Shown piece after piece: positions 1 to 6,589 of a stretch of 11,047 nucleotides of DNA. Made by a program: the position numbers and the translations under genes. The stretch comes from an uncultured Eubacteriales bacterium. Lineage in GTDB: Bacteria; Bacillota; Clostridia; Oscillospirales; Butyricicoccaceae. Under the pieces are notes generated by a model. That model searched no databases. It was not told the origin of the DNA and saw only the letters and a program-made list of their open reading frames with translations. The DNA lies in contig CAJKFC010000061.1 of the NCBI GenBank assembly GCA_905199135.1, forward strand, positions 1 through 11,047, given 5' to 3'. How positions within the stretch are numbered: position 1 is the first letter of the stretch; every line of letters starts with the position of its first letter.

Positions 1-13
1 TTCACCGGCACCA

Positions 14-45
14 AAAAAAGCGGTAGAGAAATCTACCGCTTTTTT
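14..45. terminator. Perfect 14-bp hairpin terminator with GAAA tetraloop
   Basis: Positions 14-27 pair perfectly with 32-45 around a GAAA loop (28-31). The stem is A-rich on the left and T-rich on the right, so it has a U-tract in both directions and can act bidirectionally. It probably ends a plus-strand gene lying left of the window and backs up termination of the minus-strand DUF4236 gene. Confidence 0.85.
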
Positions 46-90
46 CTGTTTTTACCGCAAAACCGCATGGATATTTCTACTCAAATATTT

Positions 91-122
91 AAAAAGCCCC
101 ATCCAAAAGATGTGGCTTTTTT
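91..122 (-). terminator. Terminator of the DUF4236 gene
   Basis: AAAAAGCC followed by CATC pairs with GATG and GGCTTTTT, with one C/T mismatch and a CAAAA loop. Read on the minus strand the hairpin ends in TTTTT. It lies about 20 nt beyond the stop codon of the DUF4236 gene, the right place for its intrinsic terminator. The T-run on the plus-strand side means it could also work the other way. Confidence 0.75.
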
Positions 123-141
123 ATTTTGAGAAAATATACAA

Positions 142-807
142 TTACTTAACACATCTTTTGCAGGGCTCGAGACCTTTGGCAAGAGCTTCATCGAGAGATG
201 ATTCGATATATGTGCCTCCGTTGCAGTTATTATTGTAATGGTATTTTGAACCTGTGGGTGTTATGTATACTTTTGTTTCTGCCGTAGTTGTCGGCTCTAA
301 AGGAGCCTCTGTTACTTGAGACGAAGCAGACTCAGTAGGTGTCTCGGAAGATGTTTCCGATGTCGTAGGTTCAGCAGATGTTTTGGCTGTACTCTCTGTT
401 GTTGTGGGTTCAGTTGGCTCTTCAGTTGTGGTTTGTTCGGGCTGTGATTCCGTTGTTGTCTCGGTGAAAGAAACAGAGCTCTTATCATTTTCTCCCGATC
501 CGCCGATACCGATAAGCACGAACAGTATTATTATCGCCCAAAACCAGCCTTTTTGATAAAAAGGCTTTTTGGACTTTGTCTCACCGGCAGAAATATTGTC
601 AGTTACAGTTTCCGGCTGCTTTTTCGATGATTCGGTTACATAAGAAAGACCTGTGCCGGGAATGGAAGCTGTTTTGCGAACTGTGCCGTCTGCGGTTTTT
701 GTAATTCGGAAGCCTTTTGTGCCCCAGCTGTATCCGACACCTGACTTGCTGAGGTTGAGTCTTAAACCTCCTCCAAGGTTTATACTTTTTCTGAAACGAA
801 ATCCCAT
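142..807 (-). CDS. DUF4236 membrane protein with C-terminal Cys/His motif
   Basis: This 221-residue protein has a modular layout. Residues 1-55 match the DUF4236 pattern (MGFRFRKS start, LRLNLSKSGVGYSWG, then a Gly-Thr-Gly-rich end). A single hydrophobic segment at about 87-103 is followed by a low-complexity Thr/Ser/Glu/Pro linker at about 104-178. The C-terminal 40 residues carry Y-x-T-P-x-G-x-K-Y-H190, C195 and C216-x2-C219, a motif that recurs at the end of many Gram-positive surface and nuclease-like proteins and could bind a metal. The linker and tail are probably outside the cell, but topology is inferred. The start at 807 is preceded by AGGGGT and conserves the DUF4236 N-terminus. The function of DUF4236 is unknown. 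The gene stands alone, with its own promoter (843-871) and terminator (91-122). Confidence 0.88.
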   Translation of the reverse strand: MGFRFRKSINLGGGLRLNLSKSGVGYSWGTKGFRITKTADGTVRKTASIPGTGLSYVTESSKKQPETVTDNISAGETKSKKPFYQKGWFWAIIILFVLIGIGGSGENDKSSVSFTETTTESQPEQTTTEEPTEPTTTESTAKTSAEPTTSETSSETPTESASSQVTEAPLEPTTTAETKVYITPTGSKYHYNNNCNGGTYIESSLDEALAKGLEPCKRCVK

Positions 808-842
808 AAAATACCCCTGATAAAATCAAAATCTGCGTTTAT

Positions 843-871
843 AGTATATCAAAAAATATAAATTAAATCAA
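843..871 (-). promoter_or_regulatory. Sigma-A promoter of the DUF4236 gene
   Basis: On the minus strand, TTGATT (871-866) and TATACT (848-843) are separated by exactly 17 nt, predicting a start near 836, about 30 nt before the ATG at 807. The -35 element is only 15 nt past the stop codon of the TetR gene, so read-through from tetR is also possible; no terminator is visible between the two. Confidence 0.7.
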
Positions 872-885
872 TATTGAGTATATAT

Positions 886-1476
886 TTATTTCTTTATCCG
901 CAAAGCGGCTCCTCTGAGCTGACCGTTTAAAATAGTGTCGGCGAAGTCAATCAGCTGTTCAGGACTGCGGTCGATTTCACCGAGAAGCCAGCTCTCCGTC
1001 ATTCCTGCCAGAGCAGTCACATAGAAATGCGTCAGCATCTCTATATCGACAAAAGAGTCAAGCTGAGGATTTGAACCTATGTTTTCGCCGAGCTGTTCTA
1101 TGGTGTGGTGTATAATTGAGTATATATCCGCTTCGAAAAAGCGCTTTATGTGATCTCGTCCCATGGACTTTAAGGCACAGAGACAAACAACCCTGTTTTC
1201 TTCCAGATAGCGTAAAAGCTGCAAAAGACCTTCCTGCCACAGAAGGGCGCCCTCATGCTGCTGCAGCAATGAGATGGCCTCGTTTTGAAACATCCAGCGA
1301 AGAAGATCATATATGTCCTCAAAATGATAATAGAAGCTTTGACGGCGTATTTTGCAGATGGCTGTCAAATCAGAAATGGTGATTTTATCCATTGGCCTTT
1401 CGGCCATAAGGATTTTTAAAGCTGAGGCCAGCTGTTGTTTTGTATGCTCTGAAGCGGAAAGAGTTTTTTCGACCAT
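886..1476 (-). CDS. TetR/AcrR family transcriptional regulator
   Basis: A 196-residue one-component regulator. The N-terminal helix-turn-helix spans about residues 10-62: it begins with ASEHTKQQLASALKILMAE, then ITISDLTAICKI as the first HTH helices and RRQSFYYHF as the recognition helix with the typical Tyr-Tyr-His-Phe. The rest is an all-helical ligand or dimer domain of the type seen in DhaS-like TetR proteins (TetR_C_8-like). It is transcribed divergently from the small-protein/MMPL/GLUG operon across a 171-bp gap containing a palindrome, so it most likely represses that operon and perhaps itself. The inducer is unknown. The start at 1476 has a strong GGAGGT site at 1490-1485. The gene appears intact although its presumed target operon is damaged. 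Confidence 0.92.
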   Translation of the reverse strand: MVEKTLSASEHTKQQLASALKILMAERPMDKITISDLTAICKIRRQSFYYHFEDIYDLLRWMFQNEAISLLQQHEGALLWQEGLLQLLRYLEENRVVCLCALKSMGRDHIKRFFEADIYSIIHHTIEQLGENIGSNPQLDSFVDIEMLTHFYVTALAGMTESWLLGEIDRSPEQLIDFADTILNGQLRGAALRIKK

Positions 1477-1497
1477 TTGTATATACCTCCATGATAA

Positions 1498-1525
1498 AGT
1501 ATAGCATATTTTTTTGTTTATTCAA
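1498..1525 (-). promoter_or_regulatory. Extended -10 promoter of the TetR gene
   Basis: On the minus strand, TTGAAT (1525-1520) is followed after 16 nt by TATACT (1503-1498), preceded by TGC, which makes an extended -10. The predicted start is near 1491, so the GGAGGT ribosome binding site (1490-1485) sits almost at the 5' end of a leader of only about 15 nt. Confidence 0.65.
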
Positions 1526-1545
1526 TCGGTCAATTTGTGCGTCAG

Positions 1546-1561
1546 TGTCATAATTTTGACA
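1546..1561. promoter_or_regulatory. Candidate TetR operator palindrome
   Basis: TGTCATAATTTTGACA is palindromic at 14 of 16 positions (arms TGTCA/TGACA, inner AATT). It lies in the divergent intergenic region, about 20 nt upstream of the TetR-gene -35 element and about 87 nt before the start of the plus-strand operon. Size and placement suit a TetR dimer. A CATAAT -10-like element (1549-1554) overlaps it for the plus strand, but no good -35 partner was found, so the exact plus-strand promoter is unresolved. Confidence 0.5.
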
Positions 1562-1647
1562 GATGAGGTATATTTGTCCTTTGCGTTTCCGATGTGATTG
1601 AGCTAACATAGTAGCACATACTTTTAGGCAGGAAAGAGACGAGTCTG

Positions 1648-1974
1648 ATGGAAGAATACGAAATTGTACTTGAAAGCCCGATGGGCCCGAGAAACGGCAG
1701 TCTCAGATTTGAGGAAAAAAACGGGGAAGTAACAGGTACTCTTATTTTGCTGGGATATGAAAATCCTGTTACAGGAAAATGTTTCGGAGAGCATATGCTG
1801 AAACTTTTTCATAGGTTACGCACACAGATAAGTGATCTCACATGCGTTTCGACACTGGAAACAGATAAAAACAGAATTTTCGGGGAATTGAATAGCGGCC
1901 GAAGCACAATGAAATGGCACGGCACAAAAATATCCCAAACAAAGGCGGAGAACGAAATAAATGGCAAAGAATAA
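1648..1974 (+). CDS. Small beta-rich protein, first gene of the MMPL operon
   Basis: This 108-residue protein has no signal peptide and no membrane segment. It reads as alternating short strands: YEIVLESPMGPRNGSLRFEE, TGTLILLGYENPVTG and FGEL. The Gly-Pro-x-x-Gly-x-Leu and Leu-Gly-x-x-Asn-Pro motifs look conserved rather than random. It resembles small uncharacterised proteins encoded next to clostridial MMPL transporters, as I recall them; I know no function. Its end overlaps the earliest possible MMPL start (1961) by 14 nt, pointing to co-transcription and translational coupling. The ribosome binding site is weak (GGAAAG at 1631-1636, 11 nt spacer). A soluble partner or regulator of the transporter is conceivable but is inference only. 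The gene appears intact. Confidence 0.75.
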   Translation: MEEYEIVLESPMGPRNGSLRFEEKNGEVTGTLILLGYENPVTGKCFGEHMLKLFHRLRTQISDLTCVSTLETDKNRIFGELNSGRSTMKWHGTKISQTKAENEINGKE

Positions 1975-1983
1975 AGAAAAATC

Positions 1984-1999
1984 AGGAGGCGGTTTTATG
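1984..1999 (+). promoter_or_regulatory. Strong ribosome binding site fixing the MMPL start
   Basis: AGGAGG at 1984-1989 lies 7 nt before ATG 1997. This favours the start at 1997 (protein beginning MNRLATFIVDKR, as is usual for clostridial MMPL proteins) over the upstream ATG at 1961, which has only a weak GGAG and would add 12 polar residues. Confidence 0.7.
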
Positions 2000-2326
2000 A
2001 ACAGGCTGGCTACTTTCATAGTAGATAAGCGAAGCCTGTTTTTCCTTATAACTATCATAATGCTTATATTCTCCGCCTTTTCACGCAACTGGGTAGAGGT
2101 GGAAAGCGATCTTGCGGCATATCTTCCCGAAGATTCGCAGACACGCCAGGCTTTGGACATTATGGAGGAGCAGTTTACCACTTTGGGCACGGCGCAGATA
2201 ATGGTGGCTAATATATCTCAGGACAAGGCGGAAAAACTTAAGGATCTGATTTCCGATATCAAAGGCGTTCAAAGTGTGGAGTACGATAATACTGCCGATC
2301 ACTATATCAATGACTCAGCTCTGTAA
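1997..2326 (+). pseudogene. MMPL-family transporter, N-terminal fragment (ends at in-frame TAA)
   Basis: The fragment carries the first transmembrane helix (about residues 14-34, rich in Phe/Leu/Ile) and the start of the first extracytoplasmic domain with the family hallmark of an acidic patch followed by YLPEDS. MMPL/RND proteins use the proton gradient to export lipids, peptides or hydrophobic compounds; the substrate here is unknown. Reading stops at TAA 2324-2326, but the same frame continues afterwards with recognisable MMPL sequence, so this is a nonsense codon inside one gene. The residue expected here (Ser-Ala-Leu-Tyr-Ala-Val-Thr-Phe) is tyrosine, so a single TAT/TAC to TAA change would explain it. 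The reading frame also extends upstream to ATG 1961. Confidence 0.85.
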
Positions 2327-3859
2327 GCCGTCACTTTTGACAGCGATGAGTCAGACGGAGCCTGTCTGGAATCCCTCGATGAGATAAAAGCAGCTCTGTC
2401 TGATTATGACCTGTATGTCTCAACTGAGCTTGGAAATACAATACAAGAAGCGATAGACAGCGAGGTAAGAGTCATTATGGTTTATGTAGCCGTCATCATT
2501 GTGGTAGTATTGCTGTTTACCTCGCAGATCTATGCCGAGATACCTGTACTCATAATCACATTCGTGGTAGCTATGATCATGAATTTGGGCACGAACTTTC
2601 TTTTGGGAGAGATATCGTTCGTATCAAATTCGGTAACAAGCATTTTGCAGCTGGCACTGTCGCTCGACTATGCAGTCATCTTCTGTAACCGATATAAGGA
2701 AGAGCATCAGACGATGCCTATCAGAGAAGCCGTAATTGCGGCGCTCGGTAAAGCCATTCCTGAGATAGGCGCAAGCAGCCTGACGACCGTCGGCGGACTT
2801 GTGGCCATGATGTTCATGCAGTTCAAAATAGGCTCGGACATGGCTGTCTGTCTGATAAAGTCGATAGTGTTCGCGCTTTTGTCGGTATTTATTGTAATGC
2901 CGGGACTTTTGATGATGTTCGGACCTTTAATGGACAAAACAGGACACCGCAATTTTGTACCCAAAATACCGTTTGTCGGCAAATTTGCGTATAAAACCCG
3001 ATTTATTATGCCCGTTCTTTTTACGGCGGCTATTGTAATAGCTTTTCCTCTTTCGCAGAAATGTCCCTATGCATACGGCGAAAGCTCTTTAAAAACACCT
3101 GTGCTGAATGAAACGCAGATAGCGAAAAATATGATAAGCGATAACTTTTCATCGGTAAATCTTTTGGCGCTCATGGTACCTGCGGGGCAGTATGAAAAGG
3201 AGGCTGCCATTCTGTCCGAATTGGAGAGTTATGAAGAGGTTGATTATGCCATGGGAATAGCCAATGCAGAGGCTATGGGCGGGTATACTTTGGCCGATCA
3301 GCTGACTCCCAGAGAATTTTCCGAACTGACAGAACTGGACTATGAGGCGGCGGAAATAGTGTATGCGGCTTATGCGGCAAAGCAGGAAAAATACGGGCAG
3401 ATACTCGGAGGTTTGGACAATTATAAAGTTCCTCTGATAGATATATTCTTGTTCGTATGTGATCAGGCAGATTCAGGTATAGTGACGCTTGATGATGAGC
3501 AGACTAAAATGCTCGATGAGGCCTATACTCAGATGACTTCGGCAAAAAAACAGCTTCAGGGCGCAGAGTACAGCCGTATGCTCGTATATCTTACATTGCC
3601 TGAAAGCGGTGAGGATACCTATCATTTTATCGATGTTGTAAAGGAGACAGCTCAGAAATATTATCCCGATGAGAAAATATATATAGCGGGAAATTCCACC
3701 ACGGAATATGATTTCAAAAAGGCGTTCTCAAGGGACAACATGGTGGTAAGCGTCGTTTCGATACTCATAGTTCTCGTGATTTTGCTGTTTACCTTTAAGC
3801 CGCTGCTTTTGATACTGGTCATACAGGGCAGTATATGGATCAATTTTGCCATACCGTAA
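2327..3859 (+). pseudogene. MMPL-family transporter, central fragment (TM2 to TM9)
   Basis: Same frame as the preceding fragment. It begins with AVTFDSDESD and runs through the end of the first extracytoplasmic loop, TM2-TM6 (including SFVSNSVTSILQLALSLDYA, the membrane core with the conserved Asp-Tyr-Ala, and the amphipathic segment ending MPIREAV), TM7, the second large extracytoplasmic domain, TM8 (VVSVVSILIVLVILLFTF) and the beginning of TM9 (QGSIWINFAIP). Translation could restart at ATG 2477, which gives a 460-residue product, though no strong ribosome binding site was seen. At 3857 the sequence leaves MMPL homology: TM9-TM12 with the second Asp-Tyr-Ala core are absent, so transport function is very unlikely. 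Homologues as I remember them also carry about four extra residues between FK and PLLLI (break at 3799/3800), suggesting a further in-frame deletion. Confidence 0.88.
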
Positions 3860-3987
3860 ACGGCATGGTACGCGGAGAGATACACGGAACGGTAAACGGA
3901 ATTATTAGAGCGACGGTCGACGGAGATGTGGATCTGAACATTATTTCGGGTTCGGCTGCGGAGGAGGATAAAAATGATGCAGAATAG
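3856..3987 (+). pseudogene. MMPL-family transporter, C-terminal tail fragment
   Basis: In a different frame from the preceding fragment, 43 residues read as VNGMVRGEIHGTVNG, IIRATVDGDVDLNI, then an acidic end, stopping at TAG 3985-3987. The alternation of Val/Ile with Gly and polar residues is a beta-type tail. I recognise it as similar to the C-termini of clostridial MMPL transporters rather than as a separate gene: there is no start codon with a ribosome binding site, and it lies exactly where the MMPL gene should end. It overlaps the start of the next gene by 14 nt, as expected in the undamaged operon. Confidence 0.65.
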
Positions 3988-4243
3988 AAAGAGAAATTTT
4001 GCAAGGCGATGGGCAGTGGCGTTTATTTTCCTTGTGATGTGCGTAAATACTGTGTTTCCCGCTTTCTCATTGACGGAAAACGGCGAGATAATCCATATTA
4101 AGACTGCTGAAGATCTGAAAGAGCTTGCGAAAAACTGCAGGCTGGATACATGGTCTAAAGAAAAGACTGTTGTTTTGGATAACGATCTGACTCTCGATAA
4201 AACGGCCGAAGAATTTTTGCCCATTCCGACCTCGGCACCTTAA
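3974..4243 (+). pseudogene. GLUG/InlB-repeat surface protein, N-terminal fragment
   Basis: The fragment starts with a Sec signal peptide: a basic start (MMQNRKRNFARRW), a hydrophobic core (AVAFIFLVMCVNTVFPAF) and a likely cleavage near FSLTENG. The mature part has ITAED-like sequence (IHIKTAEDLKELAKNC) and LDNDLTL, the standard entry to GLUG-repeat surface proteins. GGAGGAGG at about 3959-3966 and a 7-nt spacer support ATG 3974; ATG 3977 is an alternative. The frame is lost near 4230-4234 after LPIPT: a one- or four-nucleotide deletion within an expected Phe-Gly-Gly-Thr stretch makes the ribosome run into TAA 4241-4243. The following fragments clearly belong to the same gene. Confidence 0.85.
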
Positions 4244-4578
4244 AGGGAAACGGATATTCAATAAGCGGGCTGTACATAGACGGTAACAACTCCGAAGTAG
4301 GTCTTTTCGATACATTGCAGGTCGGTGCAATGGTAGACAATCTGACCGTATCAGGAAAGGTGACTTCCGACGACGGCAGTACTGTCGGAGGATTTGTCGG
4401 CAAAAATTACGGTAAGATCACAAATTGTACTTTTAAAGGTACGGTCAGCGGAGATGCGTCGGTAGGTGGACTGGCAGGCATAAATGAGGTGTCAGGGCAG
4501 CTGATAAACTGTAATTTTCAGGGAACAGTCACAGATGAACACTATGTGGGCGGAATTGTAGGTCAGAATACGATGTAA
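4231..4578 (+). pseudogene. GLUG/InlB-repeat surface protein, GLUG-repeat fragment
   Basis: The frame shifts by one relative to the N-terminal piece and continues GTLKGNGYSISGLYIDG, the canonical opening of a GLUG beta-helix. Repeats follow: VGGFVGKNYGKITNCTFKG, VGGLAGINEVSGQLINCNF and VGGIVGQNT. Such repeats form extracellular right-handed beta-helices and are common in Clostridia surface proteins. Reading ends at TAA 4576-4578. The third repeat stops after Gly-Gln-Asn-Thr, while the next frame begins Cys-Lys-Asn-Arg-Gly, so about five residues between the conserved Asn and Cys (about 14 nt) appear deleted. Only a weak internal start is available, so this piece is unlikely to be expressed on its own. 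Confidence 0.85.
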
Positions 4579-5650
4579 AAACAGAGGAGATGTCAATACT
4601 ACGGTTGTGGAGGTGGAGGCCGATCTGTCACTGTTGGGCACGGCGGAGAGTGTCCTTGCGGGAACGGACATAGGCGGTGTAGCAGGTTTTTCACGAGCGG
4701 TGATTCGTGATTGCTTTGTGAAGAGCTCACTTTCAGGCGGAGATTATATCGGCGGAATCATAGGCTCAGGTAAGGAGAGCAGCGTGGTGACGGGATGCGT
4801 CACACTGGTGGATATAAAGGAATTCGGACGGTACTGCGGAGCCGTATCAGGCACGGAAACAGGAGAATTTTCTGAAAATTACTATGTGTCTGACACTCTT
4901 GCGGGATTGGGAAGGATAAGCTATGAAGGCAAAGCGGAGCCGATGTCATTTTATGAGCTGTCCCGGCTGGATGGTATACCGAAAGAGATGACGCAGTTCA
5001 CACTTTCCTTTGTCATTGACGATGAAAAGGTAAAGACTCTGCCTTTTTCTTACGGAGATTCTTTTGAGGATGATATCTTACCGGATATTCCCGCAAAAGA
5101 AGGATACTATTCTTATTGGGATTCAAACGACTTGACCGATCTCCGTTTCGATAAGACCGTTACGGCTGAATATTCACGCTATGTGCTTACCATTCCGTCC
5201 GAAGAGACGAGAAGCAGGGGAAGCCCTGTATTTCTTTTAGACGGAAATTTTGACGATGAAGACTTACTGACGGCAGATAAGATAGAAGATACAGATATTA
5301 TCAACGGTAAAAGAGCATCGGAACAGTGGAAAATTAAGTGTTCCGATATGTCGCAGGAGTCTTATACCATACGATTCCTTTCAGCTGATGAGACTGCCAA
5401 AGGATTTTCTGTCTATGTAAAGCAGGATGAAAATTGGGAAAAAATTGAAAGCGAAGCCTTCGGCAGTTATCTGATGTTTTCCGTTCCGAAAGGCGAAGCC
5501 GAAATAGCCGTTATATACTCAGGATACAAACTTGCGGTGGTTATCATAGCAACTGCATCTGTGGTTATTGCGGCAGCCATAATTATATTTGTAAAAAAAT
5601 TGCGTAAAAACAAATCGGCAGACGGCACATTGAAAGAACAGAAAAACTGA
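4574..5650 (+). pseudogene. GLUG/InlB-repeat surface protein, C-terminal fragment with membrane anchor
   Basis: Back in the original frame, CKNRGDVNTT continues the interrupted repeat. A further GLUG unit follows (DIGGVAGFSRAVIRDCFVK, then YIGGIIGSGKE). An InlB B-repeat-like stretch comes next (LPFSYGDSFEDD, IPAKEGYYSYWD, and FDKTVTAEYSRY ending in the family aromatic), then a polar beta-type domain and one C-terminal transmembrane helix (LAVVIIATASVVIAAAIIIF) with a Lys-rich cytoplasmic tail. An intact gene (3974-5650) would encode a protein of about 560 residues tethered to the outer face of the membrane. The longest piece with its own start begins at GTG 4607 and lacks a signal peptide, so it should not be exported. 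Position after an MMPL transporter suggests a joint role at the cell envelope, which is inference. Confidence 0.85.
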
Positions 5651-5666
5651 ATACAAAAGAAGCGAA

Positions 5667-5701
5667 AACATCTCCGTGCCATATAGGTACGGAGATGTTT
5701 T
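5667..5701 (+). terminator. Terminator of the MMPL/GLUG operon
   Basis: AACATCTCCGT (5667-5677) pairs fully with ACGGAGATGTT (5689-5699), extended inward by a G-U and two C-G pairs across a short ATATA loop, followed by TTTT and a T-rich stretch. It begins 16 nt after the GLUG stop codon. Confidence 0.85.
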
Positions 5702-5766
5702 ATGTTTAAGCAGGTAAATTTTCCTTTAAGTGTATGTTATAATTAAATATTTCAGCTTGAAAAATG

Positions 5767-5795
5767 TTTACATCGGGAACTTTTTATAGTAAAAT
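5767..5795 (+). promoter_or_regulatory. Sigma-A promoter of the phospholipase/MFS operon
   Basis: TTTACA (5767-5772) and TAAAAT (5790-5795) are separated by exactly 17 nt. The predicted start near 5802 lies downstream of ATG 5796 and 24 nt before ATG 5826, which supports the later start for the phospholipase gene. A second -10-like TGTTATAAT lies at 5735-5743 but lacks a clear -35. Confidence 0.65.
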
Positions 5796-5825
5796 ATGTA
5801 TATATTTCAATTACTAGGAGGCTTT

Positions 5826-6584
5826 ATGCCATCTGTTTTAGCACATTATCAATTCGGTCAGGAAGTTTTAAAAGAGCTGTCCGAAAGGACTTTGCAGCTT
5901 GTGAAGTCTTATAAAGAAGAGTTTGATCTGGGACTTCAGGGGCCCGATATTCTGTTTTTCTACAAGCCCTATACAGGCACTTATATAAGCAAAATCGGGT
6001 CGGAAATACATTCCCACTCTGGAAAACTGTTTTTTGAGAGGGGATACAGGATATACCGCGAAGCGAAAAATGCTCCTTTCCTCGCATATGTATCAGGCTG
6101 TCTGTGTCATTACTGGCTCGACAAAAATGTTCATCCGTTTGTCAATGAAAAAACTCCGAAAATTGCAGATCATTACAGAATAGAGTCGGAGTTTGATTCT
6201 CTCATTGCACAAAAATATAGGCTTTCGGGAGTGAAAAAAGAATATCTGCCGAATTTTACCACCGAAATAAGTGAATTCGGCGAGCTCTACGGTATAAGCG
6301 TCAAAAACTTCAATCTGTCGGTCAAGGACATGAGAAGGTATGTAGGGCTTTTGCAGCACAGAGAGCCAGTTGCCTTTTTGGAAAAGCTGATTTTGAGAAA
6401 GACATTTTTTTCAAACATGTCGCCTCAGAAAAACTTTATCTATGAAAAAGAGACGGCGGAAATGCACAATTTATTTAAAAACTGCATAGGAAGCTGCGCA
6501 AAGAGCATAGATATGCTTTTTTCATGGTTTGTCGAAAAGCAAGACGAGCCTGATATATTTACAGAAAACTTTGAAGGGGTATAG
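5826..6584 (+). CDS. Zinc-dependent phospholipase C family protein
   Basis: This 252-residue protein belongs to the Zn-dependent PLC family (PF00882-like). It opens with the conserved PSxLAHYxFG (His7), then GLQGPDILFFYKPY (Asp41), IHSHSG (His62, His64), YVSGCLCHYWLDKNVHPFV (His95, Asp99, His103) and DHYRIESEFD (His116, Glu120). These His/Asp/Glu residues match the metal-ligand pattern of the family. No signal peptide is visible, so it is probably cytoplasmic; many short clostridial members are uncharacterised and may not be secreted phospholipases. AGGAGG at 5816-5821 (4-nt spacer) and the promoter position favour the start at 5826 over ATG 5796. It lies 5 nt before the MFS gene and so is co-transcribed with it. 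The coding frame is intact. Confidence 0.88.
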   Translation: MPSVLAHYQFGQEVLKELSERTLQLVKSYKEEFDLGLQGPDILFFYKPYTGTYISKIGSEIHSHSGKLFFERGYRIYREAKNAPFLAYVSGCLCHYWLDKNVHPFVNEKTPKIADHYRIESEFDSLIAQKYRLSGVKKEYLPNFTTEISEFGELYGISVKNFNLSVKDMRRYVGLLQHREPVAFLEKLILRKTFFSNMSPQKNFIYEKETAEMHNLFKNCIGSCAKSIDMLFSWFVEKQDEPDIFTENFEGV

Positions 6585-6589
6585 GGAAA

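Noticed and set aside
1..122. CRISPR repeats or an attachment site in the left-end hairpins
   Set aside because: The two hairpins differ in sequence, have T-tracts, and fit ordinary intrinsic terminators.
3661..4224. Long minus-strand frame opposite the MMPL/GLUG junction
   Set aside because: It is a shadow of recognisable plus-strand coding sequence, with no ribosome binding site and no family resemblance.
4570..4582. Programmed frameshifting at the A-run near the GLUG stop
   Set aside because: The run is short, no proper slippery heptamer with a downstream structure is evident, and the repeat geometry requires about 14 missing nucleotides rather than a one-base slip.
5796..5825. Upstream start (ATG 5796) for the phospholipase-like gene
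   Set aside because: It overlaps the predicted -10 region and transcription start, and the strong AGGAGG and conserved PSxLAHYxFG support ATG 5826.
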